Positions 1-11,290 of a stretch of DNA of 64,000 bases are shown here, piece after piece. Positions within the stretch are counted from its first letter, which is position 1. Each line of letters starts with the position of its first letter. Under the pieces are notes generated by a model. That model was not told the origin of the DNA. It was given only the letters and a program-made list of their open reading frames with translations, and made no database searches. The translations under genes were made by a program, and so were the position numbers. This DNA comes from Hormiphora californensis (taxonomy: Eukaryota > Ctenophora > Tentaculata > Cydippida > Pleurobrachiidae): assembly GCA_020137815.1 (NCBI GenBank), contig CM035362.1, positions 1,768,729-1,832,728 of the forward strand. Reading direction: 5' to 3'.

Positions 1-520
1 TGAAAGGGTAGAAAGAGAGAAGATTAGACTGAAAGGATAGAGAAAGAGAGAAGATTAGACTGAAAGGGGATAAGAATGAAGGAGACTTGGCCTATTGTAG
101 AACAGATCCAAAGCCATTGTCTATTTACCTTGGCCATGTGAATTGACATGACACTCCCTATTCAACCCATTCAACGCACTATTCAACCCATTCAACACTT
201 AATTAGACGCACTATTACTACAGTCAACATGTCCATTGGCAACTTACCAATATCAATTTATATCTCAACATTCATTTACATTGTTTCAGTATGTTACTAT
301 TTATCCCAGCTTGGCCCTAGCATCAAAGTCGATACCCCCAAGTTCCAAACTCTATCCCCAGTTGATACCCCCACTCTCTCTCTCTAGCATCTAAATTGAT
401 ATATCCCCCAAACTTACACAGTGGGCTAAACTATGTCCCACTTCATTCCCTTGCTCTAAGTTGATATCCCCACTCTCTCCCTTATCCCTAGCATCTAAAT
501 TGATATCCCCCTCCCCCCAG
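1..520. repeat. Intronic tandem and degenerate repeats upstream of the first visible myotubularin exon
   Basis: Positions 1-75 hold two copies of a roughly 34-bp purine-rich unit (GAAAGAGAGAAGATTAGACT is shared). From about 160 to 205 a CATTCAACnC motif recurs. From about 310 to 515 a degenerate pyrimidine-rich unit, TAGCATCTAAATTGATATCC followed by a CT tract, is repeated four or five times and ends in the CCCCCCAG acceptor of the exon at 521. No coding exon is evident here, so the 5' part of the myotubularin gene should lie left of the window. Confidence 0.6.
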
Positions 521-2402
521 ATAAGTGATTGTTACTCCAAAGCACTTGTAATTCCAACCGGGTGGCAGGATGTAGTAAGAAGTAACTTGGCCCCAACCCG
601 AGAAAAAGGGAGGGTTCCCCGACCCACTTACCACCATCGACACCGCTCTGGAAAACATGTGAGTAATGTTTAGAAGGGAAAAATATTTCTCTTTGTAGGA
701 TCAGAGATTGGCAAAAGAAGACACTCCGTTGTATGAAGCATTGCAAAGAGAGCAATAATTGGGGTTACTTGAAGATATCCTATTTAGGTCAAAGTGTTAT
801 ATTTTATAAAATATCTTCGTGGGTGGTCATCCCAGGCCCAAAGCTTGTATAAACGCTGCTGAGGGGAAGAATTATAGTTGATTGAAAGCGTGCACAAAAT
901 AATAGTATACCCTTCTTCATGAAAATTATTGCATAATTAAATTCTTGGCATAAGCTTGGGTATGATATATTCTTCTATCCTCCTGCGCTGTCTCTCTCAT
1001 GTTATCGCGCGCTACGTTCCCAAGAAGAGAGGGGCACTGTACCCAAGGCATAAGCTAAGGTTCGATCTTTTTCCCAATTCATACCTCCAACCTCCTTCAG
1101 GTTATGCTGTTAACAGCAGGGCGGCCATCAGAGTCCCGTGGAATATTCCATTTCCGGCTCCAGGAATCACAATTCCGGGATTTTGATCACGATTATATGA
1201 GGAGAGTGGCAGCACTAAGTGGAAGTGCTACACTCATTACAGTCACTAATTTTAGAGGTAAAATTATCTGGCGAAATGTAGAATTTAGATACGCGAGAGC
1301 ATTTTTGATGCTGGCATTTATTCGACTTCACATGTCCTATAACTAACAGCTACAGATGTAATTGGAGGCGGGTCCCCCCCCCCAATTTTATTGGTTACTT
1401 TATGCAATCAATCACCCAATTCTTTGCAGACAAAATGGCAAGAAGAGACTATGATAATTGGAATCATATTCGAGTCAACTTGCCTTCTGAAGAGGACCTC
1501 TCACACGCCATGGGTAAGCAATCATTCAGCACCTTCTGATTTTTGGTCTTCTGATTTTAACTCAAACTCTAAAGGAATGTTTCTATCCTGTAGATGACAT
1601 TCGAAGTAAGGGCACGTGGTTATCAGGGAACCGGAAGTGGTTAGATGCCATTTGGAGTACATTCGTCCTAGTTTCTGATGTTATTAGTCTGTTGCGGGGT
1701 TCCCTTTCCAGCGTTATGGTCGAGGTTTACCCCCATCTGGTCAACTCACTCGTTCAAATCTGTCTTGAGAGTAGGTGAGTGTGTCGGTAGAGGGCGGGGC
1801 AAAAATGTTAACATTTGTCTGGCAAATCTGACAAATAAAAGTTATAAACGCGGTAGCCCTTTTACTCAATATTCAATTATAGATGCAGTTCTGCCTCAGT
1901 GTTCCATTACCCTCCCCCTCCCACCAGATACCGAACAACCTATGGTCTTGTCTGTTCGATCCTCCATAAAGACTGGCTACACGCGGGATACAACTTCACA
2001 TCCCCACCCTGTACAGAGTTTACCCTCTTTCTCCACTGTGTCCGACAATTAACAATCTGGTTCCCATCCTCTTTTGAGTACACTGAATCCCTCCTGATAT
2101 ATCTTCACTCGAATTGTCACGCGTCACGATATGGTGACTTTCTTGGCGCAACAGAGAGGGAGAGAGAGGAGTTGGGGATACGGGATGGAACTCTTAAAAT
2201 ATGGACTTATGAGTTTGAAAAAGGGACGGGGTGGAAGAGATTTAGTAACACCCGGTATGCCCCATTTAAAGGGGTGTTACAACCGCGAGCTAGAATCGCA
2301 CCTGAGACAATTTTACCCTGGCCAAGACTGTTTTTGAAGCACAAAGCTGTTGATAGGAGAAAAGAGGCAATGGAAACCAAGTGTGTTGCACAAGTGCTCT
2401 GA
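521..2402 (+). CDS. Myotubularin-related pseudophosphatase (MTMR9-like), 3' part of gene, five exons
   Basis: Exons 521-658, 1101-1257, 1430-1513, 1594-1774 and 1928-2402 join in phase with GT..AG borders to give 344 codons plus TGA (2400-2402). The order matches the myotubularin phosphatase domain: strand with GRVPRPTYHHRH (equivalent of GRFPVLSYYH), VMLLTAGRP (equivalent of the RSGQP segment), TWLSGNRKWLDAI (WL..LE...WL), then YRTTYGLVCSILHKDWLHAG, a clear match to YRTI.GF..LI.KEWL..G, and FPSSFEYTESLL and HASRYGDFLGATERERE, which resemble MTMR6-9. The catalytic loop HCSDGWDRT is replaced by a segment reading VEVYPHLVNSL, without Cys or Arg, so it should be catalytically dead. Family members bind active myotubularins and modulate endosomal PI3P turnover; that role here is inferred. 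The C-terminus is short, with no coiled coil like that of vertebrate MTMR9. The GRAM/PH part is outside the window. Confidence 0.85.
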
Positions 2403-2738
2403 GGTTGGACAAATTGGGACTTTTTTTACTTGTTAAGGTGATTCAGATCAAATTAAAGGAAGTGAATTTGGATTGTAAAATGTTAATTTTATCGTTTGTT
2501 TTTTAACCCAGATCCGAGTAAATACATTTATCATGGAGTGCAGCACATGGTATGGGACACCGAATTCTCAGATAAAATGTCGGCGGAGCGTTTTTGTTCC
2601 GGTGTTTCAAATCAAATCTGTCTTGTCCAGGCCAGGAATGTTTTTGAATCGTTTCTTCGGTAACGCGCGACGACACGATTATGAATCGTATCGCGCGCCG
2701 CGCATTAAATTCCCACGCTATTTCACCATGTGATGCAC

Positions 2739-3047
2739 TCAGATATACGGATGGGAATCTGAGTCAGATGGGAATCCTCTGACAGATCCGTCATGTCTCA
2801 GACAGCGGCACCAGACCCCGTTTTGATCCTCAGTGTGCTCTGAGCAGGTCGGCTCTGTCTTGGGCTCTTCAAGGGGCTTGAGCTGTGAGTGGTAGCATTT
2901 CAAACCTATCTCCGTCTGAATCCGAGTGAGCTTGAGTCCGTCGAATTTAACAGAGCCGTGACAATTTACAATATCCCCCACAGTGGCTGGTAGTGGAAAC
3001 TGGACAGTGTAACCTGTCATTGAAAGTGTGAAACAGAGCCAGGCCAC
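2739..3047 (-). CDS. Doubtful minus-strand open frame, possible exon
   Basis: About 100 residues are open, with six cysteines, two tryptophans and a mixed composition (VGDIVNCHGSVKFDG, GVWCRCLRHDG), more protein-like than the low-complexity frames nearby. Its upstream end runs into a short palindrome at 3031-3097, but possible acceptors (AATGACAG at about 3020) exist just inside. I recognise no family, find no partner exon on the minus strand, and cannot exclude a chance frame. Confidence 0.2.
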   Translation of the reverse strand: MAWLCFTLSMTGYTVQFPLPATVGDIVNCHGSVKFDGLKLTRIQTEIGLKCYHSQLKPLEEPKTEPTCSEHTEDQNGVWCRCLRHDGSVRGFPSDSDSHPYI

Positions 3048-3097
3048 ACTGTCTTATACTTATCGGATTAGTAAGACAGTGTGGCCTGGCTCTGTTT
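3031..3097. repeat. Perfect short palindrome, 26-bp arms
   Basis: AAACAGAGCCAGGCCACACT and its continuation to about 3057 reappear as an exact reverse complement ending at 3097, with about 14 bases between the arms. Confidence 0.9.
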
Positions 3098-3300
3098 GAT
3101 AGATTACATGCTGTTCAGTGTCCTGCTATGATATTATATTAGCAGCCACTACCTAACTCACTGACATGAGGACTGAGGTGTTCCCTTTAAGATTTGCCTG
3201 TCTGGCGTTGACATGGTCCTACTAGGTCATGGTCCTACTAGGTCAGACTAGGACTCCTAGTCTGTCGGCTCGCGCTAGTCTGTTAACTCACGCGAGCCGG

Positions 3301-3344
3301 AAGTTGGTCGAGCTGCATATTCGAACATGCAGCTCGACCAACTT
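3301..3344. repeat. Perfect short palindrome, 18-bp arms
   Basis: AAGTTGGTCGAGCTGCAT at 3301-3318 is exactly reverse-complemented at 3327-3344 with an 8-base loop. It is unrelated in sequence to the neighbouring palindrome at 3031. Confidence 0.9.
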
Positions 3345-3711
3345 TTCCGAGAAGAGAGATACAGATTGCGTAGCATCGTCTGGACGCGGCGTAAGGCATC
3401 ACATCATGGAAGTGTAATCATGCGTAACCACTGGTCCAGACGAATGTCTCAGTAGAATAGAAAAGTTTCTCGCTAAATCAAAATCACTAAATCAGAAACT
3501 CTCAGTAAATCTTGACACTGACAGGATATGTATTCAACTAGTGAAATCTCGCTACGACCCTTCTTTCTAGTTAGCCATAGCTCTGCAGTATAGTGAAATG
3601 ACTCAGAGCTCACTATTATACATTCCCCTATCAGCGTATAGGTTTGATTGACGCAAATCCTGGTGGGTGGTCCTCCACTTTCTCCCCCACTTTCTCCCTC
3701 GTTTAAAATAA

Positions 3712-3719
3712 GAGAGAGG

Positions 3720-3782
<63 letters not shown>

Positions 3783-3938
3783 TATATAGAGAGAGTAGAG
3801 ATAGAGATAGATATAGCTCGACCTCGATCTCTCTCTCTCTCTCGCTATCTCTCTCTCTCTCTCTCGTATCTCTTCTCTCTCGTCTCTCTCTCTATCTCTC
3901 TATCGCTCCGCTCTCTTCGCTCTCTCTCTCTTCTCTCT

Positions 3939-3999
<61 letters not shown>

Positions 4000-4045
4000 A
4001 CGCTCTCTCTCGCTTCTCTCTCTCTCTCTCTCCTCTCTTAGAGAT
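3712..4045. repeat. Compound GA then CT microsatellite
   Basis: An (AG)n tract (3712-3800) passes through GATATAGA variants into a (CT)n tract (3830-4045), so the two halves are roughly complementary and could fold back. Frames through it encode only Ser-Leu or Arg-Glu runs and are not genes. Confidence 0.95.
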
Positions 4046-4246
4046 AGCTCTATAACTAGCGCGATTTTTCCCCAAGCCTCCTTCGTTCATGTGACAACTC
4101 AAATTGACAAGTGCTGTTTTATTTCTCTCCCCATGAAAAACACATCGACCAATCACTTTTGCGTTGTGTTGTGCTCAAGAGATATATTTATGTGTTTCAA
4201 TAAATAGCTCCTACATGACAGCTTATATCTGTTTGCATATTTGACA

Positions 4247-4394
4247 ATTCCAATGACTTTGAAATATTTTTAAACACTTTGAACTGCTTTCTCCCTTGTT
4301 ATTAATATGTAATAGCAAGGAGATTAGGAGAAAGCCGAACCTACAGTTCAAACTTTGAATCAAAGTACTTAAAAATATTTTAAAGTCATTGGAA
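4247..4394. mobile_element. Small foldback element (MITE-like), about 150 bp
   Basis: ATTCCAATGACTTTGAAATA at the left is mirrored by TTTTAAAGTCATTGGAAT at the right. A second inner inversion (TTGAACTG, CAGTTCAA) continues the stem. No coding capacity and no clear target duplication was seen. Confidence 0.6.
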
Positions 4395-4421
4395 TAATAA
4401 CAGTGCTGCTTGTTATAGTCA

Positions 4422-4575
4422 TATTACCGTAATAGAAATACAGTAAGGAGACGCGCACGTTGCATAACGTGCGGCAAAAAGTGCATGTGTTCAGCACGTA
4501 CTAGTGCCCTGATAGGCCACGGTTGCGTGTCGTCTTAGCTTAGTGTCTTACTGTATCTCAGTTTTCCATTACCGT
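4422..4575. mobile_element. Small inverted-repeat element, about 150 bp
   Basis: ATTACCGTAATAGAAATACAGTAAG on the left pairs imperfectly with CTTACTGTATCTCAGTTTTC plus CATTACCGT on the right. The ATTACCGTATT-like end resembles the end of the element at 18109-18303 (TACCGTATTCTGACTGCAAG), suggesting a related family. Confidence 0.45.
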
Positions 4576-4824
4576 TTTCCCACTACAAGCGACCGTGTAA
4601 TAGTACGAATTTCGCCTGCAGTAGCGGCGGGGCCCATGAGACCACTCATATATTTTTTGCAGAGTGCCCAAAATTTCCCAGACCTTCTATCCGTAATCAT
4701 TTGTCATGCAAAAAGTATGCTTGTGTAATGTGAAATTCCTGCCATTCCAAACGATTATGTCTGTTTAGGTCCAAATATTAACCGGAGACATCATCTCACC
4801 CTCTCTTTCCCTCCCTTTAGCCTT

Positions 4825-4980
<156 letters not shown>

Positions 4981-5952
4981 TCCCCCGAAAAACACAAGAT
5001 AACCACAACTTGTCTGTCACATATCCCTTTGTCGGGTTGGATCAGACCGCGCCGAATCAGCAGCTGCTGCCCGGACCCTTACAACGTGACCCCCCTAGAG
5101 AAAGAGAGCTCCACCCTATCATCATATGGATCAGTATCAGAATTAGGAATGTAATAGAAGTATGAAGTAGACAACGTGCCCCACCCTCCAATTTGTCTGG
5201 GGAGGGGATCATTGTGAGTCACTGAGGAATCAAGAGGTGGAATCTTTCAGAAAGAGAATCCAACTCAAATTCCACAGACACACGTGTTTTCTTTGTGAAT
5301 AATATCACCCCACTCCAACTTACAAAAAGTACCCACGGGTAAACACTGAAAGCACAACCGTTTTTTATGTCTGGGAAAACACAAATAGAGGGGGTTATAC
5401 AAAACAGAATATCTCTCTCACACTGCAGCAGCATCAAACATACGAGCTAAAGTCTGTTAGGATAGCCTCACTCGATCCTCAGTTAAATAATACTCAGCAT
5501 ATTCTATTGGTCTTTATAAATTGTTGGACATAATTCTTATGAATTTACTTTTAGAGAGGCGTTATTCTTGACGGTTTGAAGCTTCTACGAATTATACATA
5601 TTTCTCATTCTCACGAGCTCATTGTGATAACCTTTCACAGACTCGACTTTTGCTTATAATTACATTTCACTTTGAAAGATTTATTAGCACAGTCCAGCAA
5701 CCAGGTAATTATGCAGTGCCACACTCGGATCAAGAGATTAGGAGATTCCAATCAGGATTAGGAGAGATTATCTCAGTCGTGGCAGTACAAGCTGTCAGGT
5801 AGCAACCTACCTGTGGCTATCACGACAGAGATTATTGAGACGTGGTCTCTCATCGCTCCGCAAGGGAAGGGTCAGCGCGATGCCTGACAGTCCCTCTACT
5901 TCAAATGTAATTAATGTCTAGTATATTGGGGTGGGTTACCGCACCCATTTAT
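4981..5952. other. Intergenic, nothing recognised
   Basis: Mixed sequence with stop-rich frames. I see no exon with convincing splice borders, no tRNA-like cloverleaf and no long repeat. Confidence 0.4.
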
Positions 5953-6861
5953 ATTAGGTCATTCGGTAAATATCTGGACAGGTATGTTTGTGAGAGAACG
6001 GAGCTAGATAGAGCCAAGCGACCTGTTCCAGCGTCTTCCTTGGACATTTTTAGGTTGGACTAGGATGGTGGGAACCTTCGCCTGCTGGCAGTATTGCCTC
6101 ACGAGCAATATGTTTCAATGCTACTCTAGCTGCCGCTTTATGCTAACTTTTAACTCAATTTTGGACCAATATGACCTACTTCCGGATAATTCGGAAAGTT
6201 TTTAACCCTATATATTGCTTATTAAATGCCTTGAGATGCTCCATAAACCTTCCTGAAATTTTTGGATAAAATTTCTAGCATGGGGAAGCGATTTTCGCTA
6301 GATTTGGTAAAGCTGAATTTTAATTTTTTTTACAAATGTTGAAAAAAGCCGCCATGAGCAAGGTACCCATTGACCGATCGTAATAAAACTAACATGTGAC
6401 CTAGAAAATTGTATAAGCTAACATTTAACGTTGGATTCAAGTCATTTAGACGTTTAGAACGTACAAAAACGGCCATGAAGTGCGCAAGGAGCAATTTTGG
6501 CAAAAATCCAATTTTTAAGGATGAAGATGGAATCTAAACGCTTCATTTATGGTTGCATCATATTCAGGCTTAAAAAGTGATCTAGGAACACTGGTCAAAC
6601 CGATCATCTGTCCCCAATAGAGAAAATGCCATGACATTTTCAATCATCCGTAGTGCCACAGTTTTTTCTTGCATAAAGCGGCAGCAAGAGTAGCATTGAA
6701 ACATATTGCTCGTGAGGCAATACTGCCAGCAGGCAAAGGTTCCCACCATCCTAGTCCAACCTAAAAATGTCCAAGGAAGACGCTGGAACAGGTCGCTTGG
6801 CTCTATCTAGCTCCGTTCTCTCACAAACATACCTGTCCAGATATATACCGAATGACCTAAT
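5953..6861. mobile_element. Foldback DNA element with about 190-bp inverted arms
   Basis: Arms 5953-6143 and 6671-6861 are close reverse complements: ATTAGGTCATTCGGTA at the outer ends, TGCCGCTTTATGC at the inner ends, with a few mismatches such as AATATCTGG against TATATCTGG. The 527-bp centre is non-coding. TA dinucleotides flank TTAGGTC..GACCTAA, which would fit a TA target duplication as in Tc1/mariner-type elements; that assignment is inference. Confidence 0.8.
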
Positions 6862-7226
6862 AATTAAAGTCCATACTTGAGCTTTCTTCCCAAGAAATTA
6901 TAAAACCGGAAATATGTAACGGGGGAGGGGGGTAATAACATGGTCGATACGTGACCGACGGGCTAACTAGGAAATACAAAATTATTTTAGAACTTCTTGA
7001 ATTTGGACATTTCAGACGCCAGTAAACACATAACTAAAAAGGCATGGTATGAGTTTTTGTGATATTTCCCACGGTCATAGTTCCACCCCTCTGATACGAC
7101 AGAGACTTTGGAGGTAATTAGGTAACTCTTCCTAGCATCCGATTTTGAAGTCTCTATATTATCAGGGAGTGGAGGTTTGAGCTTTAGAAATAACACAACG
7201 TCAGGGCCTTTTTAGTTAGGGTCTAA

Positions 7227-7485
7227 CACGGCGGATAACGGATCCCCAATTGAACTCCTAGAAAAGAAGCTCAGGTTTTCCCCCTCGAAAATCGCTCTGC
7301 ACATTATGAATTATGTGATTTTCTGAGAAGAAAGTTGAGTCGCTTGACACTGTGTCGCGAAAGTTGAGTCGTCTGACACTGTGTCAAGAAAGCACATAAT
7401 TTGTAATGCACAAAGCGATTTCCAATGGGGAAAACCTGGGTTTTTTCAGGGTGTTTAATCGGCGATCCGTAATCCGCTGCCTTAC
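7227..7485. mobile_element. MITE-like imperfect inverted repeat
   Basis: GGCGGATAACGGATCCCCAATT at the left pairs imperfectly with AATCGGCGATCCGTAATCCGC at the right. Inner segments (AATCGCTCTGCACATTATGAA and CATAATTTGTAATGCACAAA) also pair. A 27-bp unit around AAAGTTGAGTCG is tandemly doubled near 7330-7390. Confidence 0.55.
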
Positions 7486-8441
7486 TTTACATACCAATAT
7501 GCAGCCCCAACTATTATTCGTATAGCCTGCCAGGCCAATGCTCTGACAGCGTATAGCCCAATTTCAAGGATCATCCCGGCTAATCGCTGAAAATTTCACT
7601 GAAATTTTAGGAATTAGCCGGGCCCCGGGACTGAAATCCCAAATTAACAGAGGCTACAAATAGTATCTAGCAATCACTAATTAAAGCTTTAAAACACCAG
7701 AAGAACTTATAATGCTTATAGAAAATTTACTGTCTGAACGCTGACGCCCTGTTCTGATTGCACTGTCGCGTATTCAAAACGGGGCCTGCAGCCAGACAGG
7801 ATATAATAGCTCGACCTCGTTCAGCCTGCAATTAACTATACCATCTCTACTCAACTCAACATAATATCGCACTGTAAAAACAGTGTACTCTCCACGGGAG
7901 AGAAAGGCTTCAAAGATTATCTTTCTCTCTCTCTCATTCTCTATCTCTATCTCTATCTCTATCTCTGAATCTCTCTCTCTTAGGCATGCTTATCTCGCAA
8001 AATAGTTACCACAAAATATGAGCTATAACAGCTATATATGAAAGAGCATTGCCCTAAAAACTATCAACAGCTGTTATATACTGAAATCAAGCTCCGATAT
8101 ATAAATAAGTTAAATAAATCAGCTCCTTCACATGCATTATAAGATATTATAGATTCCACTAGTTCAGCTAAAATTAATGGAAGAATGCAAGAAGAATAAT
8201 AAACTTTATTTCATAGCATATTATTTATATTTGAGTCTCATAGTTACTAGTTATTGTCATGGTGGCTAGTAGAGTTTATCTCTTGCGACGAGCATTATAC
8301 CACAATAGTCACAGAGAGAGAGAGATGGTTCAAAACCAGACACTGTTTAACCTTGTTGAGAGACTGGTCTCTCTCTCTCTCTCTCTGCTTCGAGTTATAT
8401 TGCAACCCTTACTAAACTGAACACTGTTATTATGTTTCATG
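7486..8441. other. Intergenic, no gene seen
   Basis: It holds a short CT/ATCT microsatellite at 7921-7980, a GA tract at 8312-8325 facing a CT tract at 8370-8388, and one copy of a dispersed 20-bp motif at 7531-7549 (CAGGCCAATGCTCTGACAG). Confidence 0.5.
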
Positions 8442-8735
8442 TTAGCTAGCATCCTTCTTGCTGTTCCACATAGCATCACACCCTACCACCCTACTCTCCC
8501 ATTCATGGACCCAATTAGTTTGGTCCTCTGCCTTGCATTTCTCTTTGTTTTCCAACCTCAGGATGTGACCCCATTCCTTCCTGTCATGGCACACTATAGT
8601 CCCCATTTCAGACATGATGGCCCTGTTCTTTCTGCACGACACACTTTTGACAAAGAAGGGGAATTTGTTGAAGCGCCGAACGTAGAAGGTTTCCAGTTCA
8701 CAGATTGTGAGGGTGCCTCTGTTCGTTGAGTCGCC
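8442..8735 (-). CDS. Possible 3' exon of an unidentified minus-strand gene
   Basis: An open minus-strand frame of about 95 residues ends in TAA at 8442 and reads like ordinary protein (LTICELETFYVRRFNKFPFF, KNRAIMSEMGTIVCHDRKEW, NWVHEWESRVVGCDAMW), with a hydrophobic/basic pattern ending in a W-containing helix somewhat like a PH-type domain. I could not assign it. Upstream, where preceding exons should be, the sequence is homopolymer-inflated and frames cannot be trusted. The frame continues to 8885 but that part overlaps the damaged zone. Confidence 0.3.
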   Translation of the reverse strand, partial: GDSTNRGTLTICELETFYVRRFNKFPFFVKSVSCRKNRAIMSEMGTIVCHDRKEWGHILRLENKEKCKAEDQTNWVHEWESRVVGCDAMWNSKKDAS

Positions 8736-8739
8736 CCGG

Positions 8740-10440
8740 TTAAAAACCGATGGAAAAAGGGCTTGTTCAAACGTCACGTGGCCCCTCGGCTCGGGGGTTG
8801 TTTGGGGGGGTAGGTGCGGAGGGGGGGTTCCTTTTTCTCGGGTTTCCCCTTTGTACGTCTTTAATGGGCCAAAAATACCTCCCATCGTACGTGCCCAAAC
8901 CCCGGGAAACTGTGGGGACAGGTTCGGTTTTTTAAAATCCTCTTCCTCGAAGAGGGGGTCTGAAATTTTTTAAGAAAGGTGTGATTTGGTCAAAAAAGGG
9001 CCCAGCGATTTACGGGAGAGAATGGGCATCTACCAATTTGGATAAAAAGGGAAATTTGGAAAATTTTCCATGAAAATAACGGGGCTATTGTAATGAAAAT
9101 CAATGAGATTTAATTTTAGAGCAAAATCAAGTAGCATGCACCTAAGCGGGTGCGAGGCAAAGAAAGAGAAATAAAGAGGGGGGGATACTGCAAGATATCA
9201 AGTACAACACACTTACGTCTAATCTATTAGCACGCTGAGTAACCCGTTGTATGGGCTGACAGTGTTTTTTTCTCTGCTGTTTTCCACCTCTCTCAATCCC
9301 CTCTGAATTGGGCCCGTCCTCCGCACCTTTCTCCTACCAGGTTTTCGTCAAAGTGGATAGGTAGCCCGTCTGTGTTTTTTTTTTTATGAAATTTTTGGGT
9401 GGGGGGTTTGATTGGGGAAAAGAGAGGAGAGAGAGAGAGAGAGGAAGAAAAGAGAGAAGAAGATAGAGAGAGGTATAGGGGGCGAAGAAATAAGAGAGAG
9501 AGAGAAGAGGGGAAAGTAGAGGGGAAGAATGGAGAGCCCCGGGGGGGCCCCGGGGGGGAAAAAACCCCTAGTAGTAATTATTGGGGGGGCGCGGAGGTGT
9601 GGGGGGCCCCCCCCCCCCGGGGGCCCCTCGCCCCCCGCCCCCGGGGGCCCCGGGGGACTTTTTTGGGGGGGGGGGGGGGGGGGGTTCTTTTCCCCTTTCC
9701 CCCCTAAAAACAAAAAACAAATTTGGGACAAGGCAATGCCCGGGGGACTTGGGTAAGGTAAAAAGTCGTTAAAAAGTACACTCGTAAATGGGCGGGTATT
9801 GTGCAAACCCCCGTTTTCCCCCCCTTTCGTTTTGCTCCTGTTTGACGTCTCTAATGTCTCTCATAGGTTTGAACAACCGTCTACAGCCATAAATCCGAGT
9901 TTTTTTTCGGGGCCCGGCAAGGGCCCCCCCACCCGAAATAACCCCAAACTCAAACCCCCTCCCCCCCAAAAAAATCCCCCCCCAAAATAAAACAACGGGC
10001 CGAGCCACAGGCCCTTAAAAACCCCGATGAAAAAAAAAACCATAAAACCCCTAAAAACCTAAAACCCTAAACCCTAAAAACCTAAACCTTATTTTTTAAG
10101 TGAAAAATTTTTTAAACCCCCTGAAGTGTAGAGAGGGTTCTAGGCCCTTGGGGAAAAATCCGAATCCCGCGAGTATAGGGGTGGGCGATTTCCATAAACC
10201 CAAAACCCATAAAGGGGGGGACGCGAAAAACACAAAAAAAGGGTAAAAAAACCCGGGGAATTAGAAGGGGTAGAAAAATGTCAGGGTGCGTTGGAAGCTT
10301 CGAGGGGCGAAATTGGGAAAGAGCCCGTAAAATGTTATTAGGACAAGCACAAACATTTTCAGAAAAACGGAAGAAAACCCATTCTGGAATGTGCCAAGAT
10401 ACAATTAGCAAAACAATCAGTTATACAGTCAATTAACAAA
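8740..10440. other. Homopolymer-inflated, probably low-accuracy sequence
   Basis: Runs such as GGGGGG, CCCCCCCC and TTTTTT occur at almost every step, with a GA-rich tract (9420-9530) in the middle and CCCTAAA-like runs at 10040-10090. The open frames here are Gly/Pro or Arg/Glu runs. The texture differs abruptly from both flanks and resembles an unpolished consensus rather than biology. No gene is supported. Confidence 0.6.
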
Positions 10441-10680
10441 ACATTACAATTAATTATATACCTGATTAGCAATCATGAAAGCTGTTCGAGTTGTATGCAA
10501 GTAATATAAAATACGAAACGAAACCATATGTGATATGTAGGGAGGTGGTGGGACTTTGTTTCCCCTTTTATACAGGCCCTCCCTCTTCCGCCGGCAGGCC
10601 CCCAATCACGTGGCACTCTCATTCTCACGTGCAGCAGGAGCAGTACAGAGGGTTGAACTGCTGCAGACGCAATGTTTTGA

Positions 10681-10945
10681 GTGAGAGAGAGAGGGGGAGA
10701 GAGAGGGAGGATGAGGGGGTGAGAGAGAGGAGACAGTAGGTAGCGGTAGAGAGTGGAGAGGAGAGAAGAGGAGAGAAGACTCGAGGGGGCTGGGGCATAC
10801 GAGTGAACGAAGGGAGGGAGAGGATGAGGAGAGATTAAGGAGAGGGGAGTGAGAGAGAAAGTGAGGAGAGACGAGATGGATTAGAGAGGATTTAGAAGAA
10901 AGGGGGGGGAGGGGGGGGTGAGTGACAGAGAGGGGGGGGGGGAAA
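10681..10945. repeat. GA-rich low-complexity tract
   Basis: Irregular GAGAG/GGGGA sequence, with related GA-rich blocks at 11195-11290 (a GAGAGGGAGGGAAAGG unit repeated). Nothing coding. Confidence 0.85.
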
Positions 10946-11290
10946 AAATATGATCATTTTCATGAAATTTAGACTGTGAAGTGAGACCCTAATTCATGGC
11001 AAACTATTTCCGGGAGTATCATCTCTCCCTCTCTCTTTCTTTCGAGACTACGTCATTGGATTTTTGTAGTGTGGGTGGGGGTGGATGTCTACCTATAATA
11101 GGGGAGGGGAGGGAGGGGTCTCCTTCTCCGACGGCGCGTGCCGACGGGAATTTAAAATATACTGGACATTGTCCAGTGAACAAACCTTATTATGAGAGAT
11201 AGTGAGAAGGAGAGGGAGGGAAAGGGAGAAAGAGAGGGAGGGAAAGGGAGATAGTGAGAGGGAGAGGGGAGATAGTAAGAGAGGGACTAG

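Larger units (their letters stand above)
2403..3711. other. Intergenic region with no secure gene and several short palindromes
   Basis: After the myotubularin stop the sequence becomes AT-rich, and no further exon of that gene is expected. A minus-strand open frame covers 2739-3047, and perfect hairpins lie at 3031-3097 and 3301-3344. Direct repeats of TGGTCCTACTAGGTCA occur at 3212-3245. Nothing else recognisable was found. Confidence 0.5.
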
